Shown: positions 1 through 7,531, counted from the stretch's first letter. The stretch: 18,858 nt of DNA from JBCBSZ01 sp039185015 (GCA_039185015.1 JBCDAU010000064.1:1-18858); one strand, 5' to 3'. Translations and numbers: made by a program. Notes: generated from the sequence alone by a model not told the origin.

Positions 1-831
1 GGCGAGGGCGACCTCGTCACCGAGCTCGCCTACCCGCTCCCGACCATCGCGATCGCCGAGCTGCTCGGCGTCCCGCCGGAGGACCGCACCCGCTTCAAGG
101 CGTGGTCCGATGCCATCGTCGAGGCGTTGGGCGGCGAAGGCATCGAGCACATGCGAGTCGCCCGCGCCGAGCTCCACGACTACCTCCACGAGCTCGTGAC
201 CGTCCGGTGGGAGCTCCTCGACGCCGGCCGGGAGCCTCCGGACGACCTGCTCACCCGCATGACCCGAGCCGGCCGCGACGATGGCCTCCTCCGCCGCAGC
301 GAGATGGTCCAGCTCGCGCAGCAGCTCCTCGTGGCCGGCAACGAGACCACGACGTCGCTCATCGGGCTGATGGTCCATCGCCTCGTCGAGCGGCCCGACG
401 TCCTCGAGCAGGTGCGCGACGACCGCACGCTCGTCCCCGCCACGGTCGAGGAGGCCTTGCGATTCGACTCGCCGGTCCAGGGACTCTTCCGCACCTGCCC
501 CCACGCCGCCGAGGTCCTCGGCGAGGACATCCCCGCCGGCACCAAGGTCCAGCTGATGTACGCCGCGGCCAACCGCGACCCCGACGTGTTCGAGCGGCCG
601 GACGAATTCCGCCTCGATCGCGAGCCGATGGAGGTACGACGCACCCTCGCCTTCGGCACCGGCGTGCACTACTGCATCGGCGCTCCCCTCGCCCGGCTCG
701 AAGCCGACATCGCGCTGAACGGCATCCTCGATCGCATGGACGACCTCGAGATCACCGGCGAGCCCGAGCTCGTCCGCCCCTTCATCCTCCGCGGCTACTC
801 GTCGCTCCCGATGCGCTGGAGTCCTCGTTGA
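1..831 (+). CDS. Cytochrome P450, 5' end cut by window edge
   Basis: Haem-thiolate monooxygenase, expected to be soluble and to need an external electron donor. The reading frame is open from base 1, so the N-terminus lies outside the window; 276 residues are visible, and a bacterial P450 of about 400 residues would be missing roughly the first 120. Visible landmarks in order: the I-helix oxygen-activation motif AGNETT (visible residues 112-117), the K-helix ExxR motif EALR (151-154) and the haem loop FGTGVHYCIG with the cysteine ligand at visible residue 225. The stop TGA overlaps the TTG start of the next gene, so the two are probably translationally coupled. The family is certain; the substrate and CYP subfamily cannot be read from the sequence. 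Confidence 0.95.
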   Translation, partial: GEGDLVTELAYPLPTIAIAELLGVPPEDRTRFKAWSDAIVEALGGEGIEHMRVARAELHDYLHELVTVRWELLDAGREPPDDLLTRMTRAGRDDGLLRRSEMVQLAQQLLVAGNETTTSLIGLMVHRLVERPDVLEQVRDDRTLVPATVEEALRFDSPVQGLFRTCPHAAEVLGEDIPAGTKVQLMYAAANRDPDVFERPDEFRLDREPMEVRRTLAFGTGVHYCIGAPLARLEADIALNGILDRMDDLEITGEPELVRPFILRGYSSLPMRWSPR

Positions 832-1688
832 CCAACCGTCACGCCACCGTTCCCGACGATCCGATCGGTTCCTTCGCCCCGGGCACCTTCGCCGGGCACA
901 CCGCGCTGGTCACCGGCGGCGGTCGGGGCATCGGACGAGAGACCGCGATCGGGTTCGCTCGCCTCGGCGCCGACGTGGTCATCGCCGCCCGCAACGCCGA
1001 GAACCTGGCCCGCACCAAGGCCGACGTCGAGGCGCACGGCGTGGCGTGCCTCTCGTTCGAGACCGACATCCGCTCGACCGACAGCGTCGAGGAGCTGATC
1101 GAGGGCACGTGGGAACGGTTCGGCCAGCTGCAGTACCTGATCTGCAACGCCGGCGGTCAGTTCCCCGCGCGGCCGAGCGAGATCAGCGACAACGGCTGGC
1201 GGTCGGTGGTGGATCTCAACCTCAACGGCACCTGGAACGTGCTCAGCCGAGCGGTACCGAAGCTGATCGAGACCGGATACGGCTCGATCGTCACGATGGT
1301 CCACACGATGAGCTTCGATCGTGGCGCTCCGATCTTCGCCCACTCCGGCGCGGCCAGGGCCGGCGTGGTCAACCTCACCCGCACGATCGCGCTGTACCTC
1401 GCCGCCCACGACATCACGGCCAACGCCATCGCACCGGGTGCCATCGCGACCGAGGGCTTCTACGAGGAGGAGTTGGCGAACCTGCCCGGCGAACTGAGCG
1501 ACGTGCTCGCCAAGACCGTCGAGGACACGCCCGCTCATCGCACGGCGACACCGCACGAGGTGGCCGCGGCGATGATCTTCCTCTGCACCCCCGCGGCTCG
1601 GTTCATCACCGGTCAAGCCATCGTGCAGGACGGCGGACTGGTCCTCGGCAACTGGAACAACACGATCTCGCCACAGATGGAGTGGTGA
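828..1688 (+). CDS. SDR oxidoreductase, enoyl/dienoyl-CoA reductase-like
   Basis: NAD(P)-dependent short-chain dehydrogenase/reductase, 286 residues. The start is taken as TTG at 828, overlapping the P450 stop as TTGA, because GGAG at 818-821 sits 6 nt upstream; the open frame extends further upstream only over the P450. It has the cofactor motif TGGGRGIG (29-36), NAGG (107-110) and the C-terminal ITGQAIVQDGG segment (260-270). In place of the usual YxxxK active site it reads HSGAARAGV (172-180). That pattern is characteristic of peroxisomal trans-2-enoyl-CoA reductase and its bacterial relatives, so an acyl-CoA or enone substrate is plausible. The SDR fold is certain; the reaction is inferred. 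It shares an operon with the P450 and the phosphotransferase. Confidence 0.93.
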   Translation: MTNRHATVPDDPIGSFAPGTFAGHTALVTGGGRGIGRETAIGFARLGADVVIAARNAENLARTKADVEAHGVACLSFETDIRSTDSVEELIEGTWERFGQLQYLICNAGGQFPARPSEISDNGWRSVVDLNLNGTWNVLSRAVPKLIETGYGSIVTMVHTMSFDRGAPIFAHSGAARAGVVNLTRTIALYLAAHDITANAIAPGAIATEGFYEEELANLPGELSDVLAKTVEDTPAHRTATPHEVAAAMIFLCTPAARFITGQAIVQDGGLVLGNWNNTISPQMEW

Positions 1689-1714
1689 GGCGATGACCAC
1701 GAAGGAGACGGCGA

Positions 1715-2743
1715 GTGCGTGACATCGCGGCGATGCCCGCGAAGGTCGAGGCGTTCCTCAGCGAGGCGACCGGTCGCCGCGCCGAGGTGACCAACTACGA
1801 GCTCATGACCGGCGGATACAGCCGCGTCATGGCTCGGGTCGACCTTCGCTGGGAGGACGGAGCCGAGGAGACCTTCGTGCTGCGGGGTGACCCGCCACCG
1901 GAGGAAGCCCTGCTCCACACCGACCGCGATCACGAGTGGGCCGTGTTGCGAGGCCTCACCGAGATCGACCAGATCCCGATGCCGGCTGCCCGCTACTACG
2001 ACGCGACCGGCACGCACTTCGGCACCAAGGCCATCTTCCTGGACCACGTCACCGCACCATCGCTCCAGGGCCGCTTCGACACCGGTCTCGACCCGGCGGC
2101 CAACGTGATCGGGCTGGCCGACGCTGCGGCGTCCATCGCTCGCATCGGCCCGGACCAGCTCCCGGTCGAGATCGAGCGACCGACGGACTGGGACAGCTAC
2201 CTCGACGGCGTCATCGATCTCTGGGCCGACATCGATCGGGCGTACCCCGGCGCGTTGCCGATCTATCGCTACGTCGCCGCGTGGCTCAAGGCGAACAAGC
2301 CGCCCGAGATGCCGCTGCGGCTCTCCCACGGCGACTTCCAGTGCGCCAACATCCTCGCCGCCGACGACGGGTGGCAGATCATCGACTGGGAGTACGCCCA
2401 CATCGGTGACCCGCGCGAGGACCTCGGCTGGCACAACGGCTACCACGCCGCCGCTCCACCGAACTGCTACGCCCTCGACCCCGAGGGCTTCCTCGCCCGG
2501 TACCGCCAGCAGACCGGCTTCACCGAGGAACAGGTGAACCAGCTGACCGTCGGCTACTTCACGATCGTCGCCACCGTGAAGGTGATCGCCGGCATCGCCA
2601 CGGCGCTGGGCGGCTTCGCCGCCGGACAGGCGCAGGGAGCGACGATCTCGTTCAACTACCTGTCGCTGACCTTCAGCCACTTCAACTTCCTGAACGCCAT
2701 CGCCGGCATCGAGGCCGCCATCGCCCAGTTGGAGGGCGCGTGA
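1715..2743 (+). CDS. APH-fold phosphotransferase family protein
   Basis: Protein of 342 residues with the aminoglycoside phosphotransferase/choline-kinase fold (COG3173-like). The catalytic loop is HGDFQCAN (205-212, Brenner motif HxDxxxxN), the metal-binding segment is IDWE (223-226), followed by DPREDLGW (232-239). The N-terminal lobe holds GGYSR (33-37) and a lysine/arginine-type ATP-anchor strand. The GTG start at 1715 is set by GGAG at 1704-1707, 7 nt upstream. Relatives in actinobacteria often lie beside acyl-CoA dehydrogenase, SDR and P450 genes and resemble the kinase part of ACAD10/11, so a role in lipid or steroid-like catabolism is more likely than antibiotic resistance. The phosphate acceptor is unknown. 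It lies 26 nt after the SDR, and its stop overlaps the next start. Confidence 0.9.
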   Translation: MRDIAAMPAKVEAFLSEATGRRAEVTNYELMTGGYSRVMARVDLRWEDGAEETFVLRGDPPPEEALLHTDRDHEWAVLRGLTEIDQIPMPAARYYDATGTHFGTKAIFLDHVTAPSLQGRFDTGLDPAANVIGLADAAASIARIGPDQLPVEIERPTDWDSYLDGVIDLWADIDRAYPGALPIYRYVAAWLKANKPPEMPLRLSHGDFQCANILAADDGWQIIDWEYAHIGDPREDLGWHNGYHAAAPPNCYALDPEGFLARYRQQTGFTEEQVNQLTVGYFTIVATVKVIAGIATALGGFAAGQAQGATISFNYLSLTFSHFNFLNAIAGIEAAIAQLEGA

Positions 2744-3204
2744 TCCCGAACCCCACCACCGACCAGCTGCTGGCCGACGCCGCCCGCGAGCTGGCGGAGC
2801 TGATCCTCCCGGCGGTCGACGACCCGGGCGTACAGGTCGCGGTCGAGATGCTCGAGCAGCTGGTCCGCTCCTGCAGCGTCCGCGCGGCGCACGAGATCGC
2901 CTGGATGCACGACCAGATCGCCGAGCTGGAGGCCTTCTGCGCTGACGCCGTCACCGCGATGCCCGACGCCGAGGGGCTGGCGGCGGCGCTGACCGAGCAT
3001 CAGGAGGCCGGCGTGGCCAGCCTCCACCTCGCCGACGTCGTCGCCGCCTACAACCGGATCAGCGACGTCACCTCGTCGGCGATGGAGGCCGCCTTCGCTG
3101 CCGGAGAGACCGAGCTGCAGCAGCGGGCGGGCACGCTCATGCGGACCCGGATGGAGCTCGAAGGCGAGATCCGTGGCGAGTTCCGCATGCCCGGACGGGG
3201 CTGA
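2740..3204 (+). CDS. Small helical protein of unknown function
   Basis: Protein of 154 residues that I do not recognise. The GTG start at 2740 overlaps the TGA of the phosphotransferase gene (GTGA), and GGAGG at 2731-2735 lies 4 nt upstream, so translation is probably coupled. The sequence is rich in Ala, Glu and Leu with few glycines or prolines and looks almost entirely alpha-helical. It has no signal peptide, no membrane segment and no obvious metal or catalytic motif, although a stretch near residues 40-75 contains two cysteines and two histidines. The strict coupling suggests it works with the phosphotransferase, for example as a partner or stabilising subunit; that is inference. Confidence 0.8.
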   Translation: MIPNPTTDQLLADAARELAELILPAVDDPGVQVAVEMLEQLVRSCSVRAAHEIAWMHDQIAELEAFCADAVTAMPDAEGLAAALTEHQEAGVASLHLADVVAAYNRISDVTSSAMEAAFAAGETELQQRAGTLMRTRMELEGEIRGEFRMPGRG

Positions 3205-3239
3205 GCCGAGCATCGGTCAGCGCCGACATGGGCGTGGGG

Positions 3240-3245
3240 TAGGTT
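3240..3245 (+). promoter_or_regulatory. Candidate -10 box for the NuoF-like gene
   Basis: TAGGTT fits the actinobacterial TAnnnT -10 pattern in the 71-nt gap between the helical protein and the NuoF-like gene. Transcription would start near 3252 and leave a leader of about 24 nt containing GGAGG at 3264-3268. No convincing -35 box is visible, so this is weak support for a separate transcript. Confidence 0.3.
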
Positions 3246-3275
3246 CGCCGAGGACGGCTCATCGGAGGTGTGCTC

Positions 3276-4658
3276 GTGCCCGGTCCGCTGCTGCTCGCCG
3301 GTCCGCCGGTGGTCGACCTCGACGATCACGTCCGGCGCGGCGGCGGTGACGGCATCGAGATCGCCCGTCGCTACGGTCCCGTCGAGACGGTCGAGGAGCT
3401 GGAGGCATCCGGGCTCCGAGGCCGTGGCGGCGCCGGGTTCCCGACCGGGCTGAAGTGGCGATCGATCCTCGATGGCGGCGAGGCGGCCGGTGACCGGTTC
3501 GCCGTCGCCAACGGCGCCGAGGGCGAACCGGGGACGTTCAAGGACCGGACGTTGCTGCGCCACGATCCGTACGCCGTCCTCGAGGGCCTGCTGATCGCGG
3601 CGCGCACCGTCGGCGCCCGACGCGCGTTCGTCGCGCTGAAGGCCTCGTTCGCCGCCGAGCTGGACCGGGTCCGGCGGGCGATGGCCGAGATGGCCGCGGC
3701 CGGTTGGCTCCGCGACGTCTCGATCGAGGTGGTCGAGGGCCCCGACGAGTACCTGTTCGGGGAGGAGAAGGGCCTCCTGCAGGTGATCCAGGGGGAGGAC
3801 CCCCTCCCCGGCATCTTCCCGCCGTACGTGCACGGCCTGTTCTCGACCGCACCGCAGGTCGGCTGGTCGGCGGGCGAGGACCGCTCCTCGACCGGGCCGA
3901 CCGTCCCCTCGTCCAACCCGACGCTCGTCAACAACGTCGAGACGCTCGCCAACGTGCCGGTGATCCTGCGGGAGGGCGCGGCGGCGTTCCGGCGCTTCGG
4001 CACCCTGGAGTCACCGGGCACGGTCATCTGCACCGTCGGGGGCGACACGGTTCGTCACGGCGTCGGGGAGTATGCGCTCGGCACACCACTCGAGCAGGTG
4101 ATCGTCGAGCTCGGCGGCGGGCTCCCCGACGGACGAGCCGTGAGGTACGTCGTCTCCGGCGTCGCCAACCCGGTCATCCGGGGCGAGGACGTCACCGTCC
4201 CCGTCAGCTACGAGGGCCTGGAGTCGGTCGGGTCCGGTCTGGGCGCCGCCGGGTTCACGGTGTACGACGACCGGACCGATCCGGTCGAGCTCGCCGCCGC
4301 CGTCTCTCGCTTCCTGGGGGTCGAGTCCTGCGGGCAGTGCCCGGCCTGCAAGCTCGGCACGGCGGCGATCACCGACGACCTCGAGCGACTCGCCGACGAG
4401 GGCGGCGACGCTCGGCGGATCGCGGTGATCGATGCTCGACTCGTCGGCGTCACCGACGCCTCCCGCTGCTACCTGCCGACCCAGGAGCAGCGCGTCGTCG
4501 GGTCGCTGCTGCCCGACATGCGCGACCCGCAGGCGCGTCGCGGCACATCCCATCGCGGGCTGCTCGTCACCAAGCTCGTCGACCTGGTCGGGGATCGGTT
4601 CCTCGTCGACCTCGCGCAGGCTCGGAAACGCCCCGATTGGACCTACGAGCCCGAGTAG
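3276..4658 (+). CDS. Orphan NuoF-like FMN/4Fe-4S oxidoreductase subunit
   Basis: Protein of 460 residues homologous to the NADH-binding subunit NuoF of complex I and related NAD-linked enzymes. GTG at 3276 is chosen because GGAGG at 3264-3268 sits 7 nt upstream; GTG at 3270 would be only 1 nt from it. Domains: glycine-rich FMN/NADH site GRGGAGFPTG (49-58), NGAEGEPGTFKDR (79-91), a GEE-x-x-LL segment (about 162-168) and NPTLVNNVETLANVP (about 214-228), then an SLBB-like region. It ends with an iron-sulfur segment whose cysteines at 352, 355 and 358 (CxxCxxC) plus 398 match the four ligands of the NuoF N3 cluster. No NuoE, NuoG or other complex I gene is nearby. It probably takes electrons from NADH for another acceptor, possibly a ferredoxin serving the P450s (inference). 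Confidence 0.9.
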   Translation: MPGPLLLAGPPVVDLDDHVRRGGGDGIEIARRYGPVETVEELEASGLRGRGGAGFPTGLKWRSILDGGEAAGDRFAVANGAEGEPGTFKDRTLLRHDPYAVLEGLLIAARTVGARRAFVALKASFAAELDRVRRAMAEMAAAGWLRDVSIEVVEGPDEYLFGEEKGLLQVIQGEDPLPGIFPPYVHGLFSTAPQVGWSAGEDRSSTGPTVPSSNPTLVNNVETLANVPVILREGAAAFRRFGTLESPGTVICTVGGDTVRHGVGEYALGTPLEQVIVELGGGLPDGRAVRYVVSGVANPVIRGEDVTVPVSYEGLESVGSGLGAAGFTVYDDRTDPVELAAAVSRFLGVESCGQCPACKLGTAAITDDLERLADEGGDARRIAVIDARLVGVTDASRCYLPTQEQRVVGSLLPDMRDPQARRGTSHRGLLVTKLVDLVGDRFLVDLAQARKRPDWTYEPE

Positions 4659-4659
4659 C

Positions 4660-5247
4660 TCAGCGGACGACGACGCCCTCGTCGACCGTCGGGGTGATCC
4701 GACCATCGGCGGCGAAGGCCTCGGGCAGGTCCTCGACGACGTGCCACGTGGCGGCGAGGCGGCCGACTCCGACGAACAGGGCGACCTGGAGGCCGAGCTC
4801 GACCACCTGCTCCTCGGTGAAGTGCTCGAGCAGCTGGCCGTACATGTCATCGTCGATGGCGAGGTGGTTGCTGGCCAGCAGCTCGCCGTAGCGAACGGCC
4901 AGCCGTTCGGCGTCGGTGAGGTCGGGTGCTTCGTAGGGCTGCTCCAACGAGCAGACGAGGTCTTCGGTGAGCCCGTCGTCGATGGCGTCCTGGTAGCGGA
5001 TGGCCATGCAGCTGCGGCATTGGTTGTGGAAGGCGACCCGCAGCCGGACCAGCTCGACGAGGCGTCGAGGCAACGTGCCGCGGCGCTTGAGCGACCCGGC
5101 GAAGGCCATCAGGCCCTTCGCGAGGTCGGGTGCGTGGCCGAGGATCGGCGTGAGGCCGACCTCGATCGGCGTGCGATCGTCGACCTGGGTCATCTCCCGC
5201 AGGTCCGGGTCGAGCTCGTCCAGCTCGAGCTTGCGCAGTCGGCTCAT
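4660..5247 (-). CDS. Carboxymuconolactone decarboxylase/AhpD-like protein
   Basis: All-helical protein of 195 residues of the CMD/AhpD superfamily. A CxxC pair is present at Cys77 and Cys80 in HNQCRSCMAIR, preceded by a conserved-looking glutamate at 65, as in peroxidase-type members that use the pair in thiol chemistry. The histidine usually four residues after the second cysteine is an arginine (84), so peroxidase activity is uncertain. The ATG at 5247 has a GAGG-type site about 10 nt upstream. Its stop lies 1 nt from the NuoF-like stop (convergent), and its start lies 36 nt from the SnoaL-like start (divergent). Such proteins often accompany aromatic or P450-based catabolic genes. The family is confident; the function is open. 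Confidence 0.88.
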   Translation of the reverse strand: MSRLRKLELDELDPDLREMTQVDDRTPIEVGLTPILGHAPDLAKGLMAFAGSLKRRGTLPRRLVELVRLRVAFHNQCRSCMAIRYQDAIDDGLTEDLVCSLEQPYEAPDLTDAERLAVRYGELLASNHLAIDDDMYGQLLEHFTEEQVVELGLQVALFVGVGRLAATWHVVEDLPEAFAADGRITPTVDEGVVVR

Positions 5248-5282
5248 GCATCAGCCCCCTCGTGGCGTCCCCCAGGTACCAG

Positions 5283-5288
5283 TATGGT
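5283..5288 (+). promoter_or_regulatory. Candidate -10 box, possible leaderless start of SnoaL-like gene
   Basis: TATGGT fits TAnnnT and ends 4 nt before the second in-frame ATG (5293), as in a leaderless transcript, though this spacing is slightly short. If this is the promoter, the first ATG (5284) lies inside the box and cannot be the start. Confidence 0.25.
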
Positions 5289-5742
5289 CGCCATGGATCC
5301 GCAGACGGCAGCCGACATCACCGAGATCATCCAAGTCACGAACCGGTATTGCCACGCCATCGACGGCGGCGACTGGGACACCTTGCGCGAGCGGGTCTTC
5401 CTCCCCGACGCGGTCATGGAGTTCCGCCCGGGCGACCCGGACCACCAGCGCAACGACATCGACGGCATCGTCGACTACATCGCCACAGCGCTCGGTCCGC
5501 TCGACACCTCGCAGCACCTGGTCGGCAGCCACGTCGTCGAGGTCGACGGCGACGAGGCGACATGCCGCTGCTACCTCCATGGCCAACACGTCCGCCGCGC
5601 CGCCGAGGGCGGACCGCACATGATCGTGGCCCTCACCTACGACGACCGCGTCGTCCGCACCGAAGCGGGCTGGCGGATCGCCCACCGCCGACTCGTACCG
5701 AGCTGGCGTGAAGGCAACCCCGAGGTCATGCGCCCAGGCTGA
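5284..5742 (+). CDS. SnoaL-like (NTF2-fold) protein
   Basis: Protein of 152 residues with the SnoaL-like cone fold typical of small isomerases, dehydratases and ring-hydroxylating dioxygenase beta-like proteins. The N-terminal helix with RYCHAID and the following W-x-x-L and VF-x-x-DAV pattern, then the SQHLVGSHVVEVDGDEA strand region and a C-terminal WRIAHRRLVP strand, are typical of SnoaL_4 proteins. Two in-frame ATGs exist, at 5284 and 5293; only a weak AGG precedes the first (5274-5276), and the second may be used on a leaderless transcript, giving 149 residues. It converges with the PEP-mobile-domain gene, with 3 nt between stops. The substrate cannot be predicted from sequence; the context suggests a small-molecule catabolic role. 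Confidence 0.87.
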   Translation: MVAMDPQTAADITEIIQVTNRYCHAIDGGDWDTLRERVFLPDAVMEFRPGDPDHQRNDIDGIVDYIATALGPLDTSQHLVGSHVVEVDGDEATCRCYLHGQHVRRAAEGGPHMIVALTYDDRVVRTEAGWRIAHRRLVPSWREGNPEVMRPG

Positions 5743-5745
5743 CCC

Positions 5746-7485
5746 CTAGCCGATCGTCACGGTGCCGGCCGCGCCGTCGACCGTGATGGTCGCCCCGTCC
5801 GGGATGCGATCGGTCGCGTCCACGACGGACACGACGCACGGCACCCCGAGCTCGCGACTGACGATCGCGGCGTGGCTGGCGATGGCGCCGACGTTGCAGA
5901 CGACCGCACCCGCTTGGAGGAACAGCGGGGTCCACGACGGATCGGTCGTCGGGGCGATCATGATGTCGCCGGGCTGCAGCGCCATCGCGTCGTACGGATC
6001 GAGGATCACCCGAGCGGTGCCGCTCACGGTGCCCGGCGATGCAGCCGCTCCCTGGAGCACCTCGCCGGCGGTGGCCACCTCGGCATCGCTCTCGCCCCGC
6101 ACCGGCCACTCCCGGATGGGAGGCACGCCCTCCTCGAGCTTGATGATGTACGGCGGCACCCGGTTGGGGAGCTCGGCGAAGATCTCTGCCCGCTCGGCGA
6201 GGGTCGAGCCCAACGCGGACGCATCGTCCACCAGTTGATCGAGCTCGCCGTCGAGCGCCTGGAACACCTTCCACCGATCCTCGATCGCGCCGCGCTCGAC
6301 CAGCCGGTCACCGAGCTCGAGCAGCGTCACCTTCGCCTCGTTGAGCAGCATGATCACCGCGTTCTTGCCCCGCTCCCGGAGCTGGAAGAACGTCGCCGCC
6401 GAGCTGGCACCGGCCTGGAGGGCGCCGAGCGCCTCGGCGTCCTCGGCCACCAGCCCGCTGATCTCCTCGAGCAGCCGGGTCCGCTCGGCCGCGGTCTCCT
6501 CGGTGCTGTTCGACGGTGCGCGGTCGTCGTCCTGGAAGCGCAAGCGCTCGAGCATGCCGAGCGGGATGGTGTGGTCGGTCTCCCAGGACGGCGATCCGAG
6601 GTCCCACTCGTTCGGTCCGCGATGGCCGTACTGGGCGAGCAACGCCTCGAATCCGGTGACGAAGCGCTGGGCGTCGTCGCTCCCCCCGCTGATCCGGTCG
6701 ATCAATCCGTCGACACCGGCGTCGAAGGCGACCGTCAGCTCGTCGCTGCCGCGGACGATGCGGCTGAGATCCCACATGGCGAACGACGCCGCGGCGGAGT
6801 CGACCTCGCCGATCGCGGAGACCAGCTGCACGGCGGCCTCGGGACGGCCGACCGCACCGCAGACCATCTGCACGGCACCGGGACCGAGCGACGCGCCGAG
6901 GCAGATCTCGCAGTACGGCACCCAGGCCGTGTGGACCTGCTCGGCGATGTCCCGGGCGCGGGCCACCAGCTCCGCATCGCTCAGCGACGCCAGGTCCGGT
7001 CGGGCGGAGCGCAGCGCCTGGGCGTTGGCCTTCCACTCCTCCATGGTGGGGTGGCCGTCGGTGGTCATCACCCACCCCATCGTCGCCTCGAGCTTGGCGG
7101 TCTGGGCCTCGTTCTCGTCCTCGGGGTGCGGCGTGTACGGGGGCACGCCGGGATGGTCACCGAAGTAGGCCTGGTCGATGGCCTCCGGTGTCGCGCCGGG
7201 CATCCGCACGCCCATCAACCGGGGCAGCGACAGCTGGTTGTAGAAGTAGCCACCCCAGTTGCCGAAGACCTCCGGAGGGTCGACGGCGAACTCGTCGCTG
7301 GTCAGCACGCCGAAGCTGATGAAGCCGTCGGCGACCCCGGGTACGCAGCCTCGTCCCCAGCCGAGGCTCCACCCGAGCGGGGTGAAGGGCTCGGGCCCCA
7401 CCTCGTCGGCGTTCGCCCGGGTGTAGTACGGGAACCTGGTGCTGATCTCGGTGTCGGTGATCCAACGATCCGGCAGGTCGACCAC
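5746..7485 (-). CDS. PEP-utilising/rifampin-phosphotransferase-like protein lacking ATP-binding domain
   Basis: Protein of 579 residues whose last 100 or so (about 476-579) form the swivelling phospho-histidine domain of PEP synthase, PPDK and rifampin phosphotransferase; the phosphoryl-carrying histidine is His538 in GAIASHAAIVSRELGVP. An upstream helical region contains YGHRGPNEWDLG (286-297), a pattern seen in the substrate-binding region of rifampin phosphotransferase-like proteins. The N-terminal ATP-grasp domain of those enzymes is absent, so the protein cannot self-phosphorylate from ATP unless a partner supplies that domain. GTG at 7485 is preferred because GAGGGG lies about 6 nt upstream and because the upstream ATG at 7557 precedes a plausible -10 box (7526-7531). 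The gene is divergent from a P450. Phosphorylation of a phenol or alcohol, as by phenylphosphate synthase, is a hypothesis. Confidence 0.88.
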   Translation of the reverse strand: MVDLPDRWITDTEISTRFPYYTRANADEVGPEPFTPLGWSLGWGRGCVPGVADGFISFGVLTSDEFAVDPPEVFGNWGGYFYNQLSLPRLMGVRMPGATPEAIDQAYFGDHPGVPPYTPHPEDENEAQTAKLEATMGWVMTTDGHPTMEEWKANAQALRSARPDLASLSDAELVARARDIAEQVHTAWVPYCEICLGASLGPGAVQMVCGAVGRPEAAVQLVSAIGEVDSAAASFAMWDLSRIVRGSDELTVAFDAGVDGLIDRISGGSDDAQRFVTGFEALLAQYGHRGPNEWDLGSPSWETDHTIPLGMLERLRFQDDDRAPSNSTEETAAERTRLLEEISGLVAEDAEALGALQAGASSAATFFQLRERGKNAVIMLLNEAKVTLLELGDRLVERGAIEDRWKVFQALDGELDQLVDDASALGSTLAERAEIFAELPNRVPPYIIKLEEGVPPIREWPVRGESDAEVATAGEVLQGAAASPGTVSGTARVILDPYDAMALQPGDIMIAPTTDPSWTPLFLQAGAVVCNVGAIASHAAIVSRELGVPCVVSVVDATDRIPDGATITVDGAAGTVTIG

Positions 7486-7525
7486 GCTGCGCCCCTCGCG
7501 TCTCGGCGTCGTGAGTGAGCACGTC

Positions 7526-7531
7526 AGCCTA
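7526..7531 (-). promoter_or_regulatory. Candidate -10 box for the PEP-domain gene
   Basis: On the minus strand this reads TAGGCT (TAnnnT). Transcription would start near 7519, giving a leader of about 35 nt that holds the GAGGGG ribosome binding site and supports the GTG start at 7485. It forms one half of the inverted repeat CAGCCTAG (7525-7532) / CTAGGCTG (7564-7571). Confidence 0.4.

Noticed and set aside
1693..1722. Nine-codon ATG frame between the SDR and phosphotransferase genes
   Set aside because: It contains the GGAG site of the next gene and has no good ribosome site of its own. It is too short to support as a gene, although a coupling leader cannot be excluded.
1715..2743. Reading the APH-fold gene as aminoglycoside resistance
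   Set aside because: The catalytic motif only defines the fold. The coupling with P450 and SDR genes and the COG3173-like sequence point to catabolism, and no resistance-specific feature is visible.
3048..3833. Minus-strand 261-codon open frame across the NuoF-like gene start
   Set aside because: It runs antisense over the FMN motif region, has no recognisable motif and no convincing ribosome site.
5872..7518. Plus-strand 548-codon open frame opposite the PEP-domain gene
   Set aside because: It mirrors a clear gene with a conserved histidine motif. Its translation is low-complexity (Arg, Gly, His, Leu-rich) with no family motif, typical of antisense frames in GC-rich DNA.
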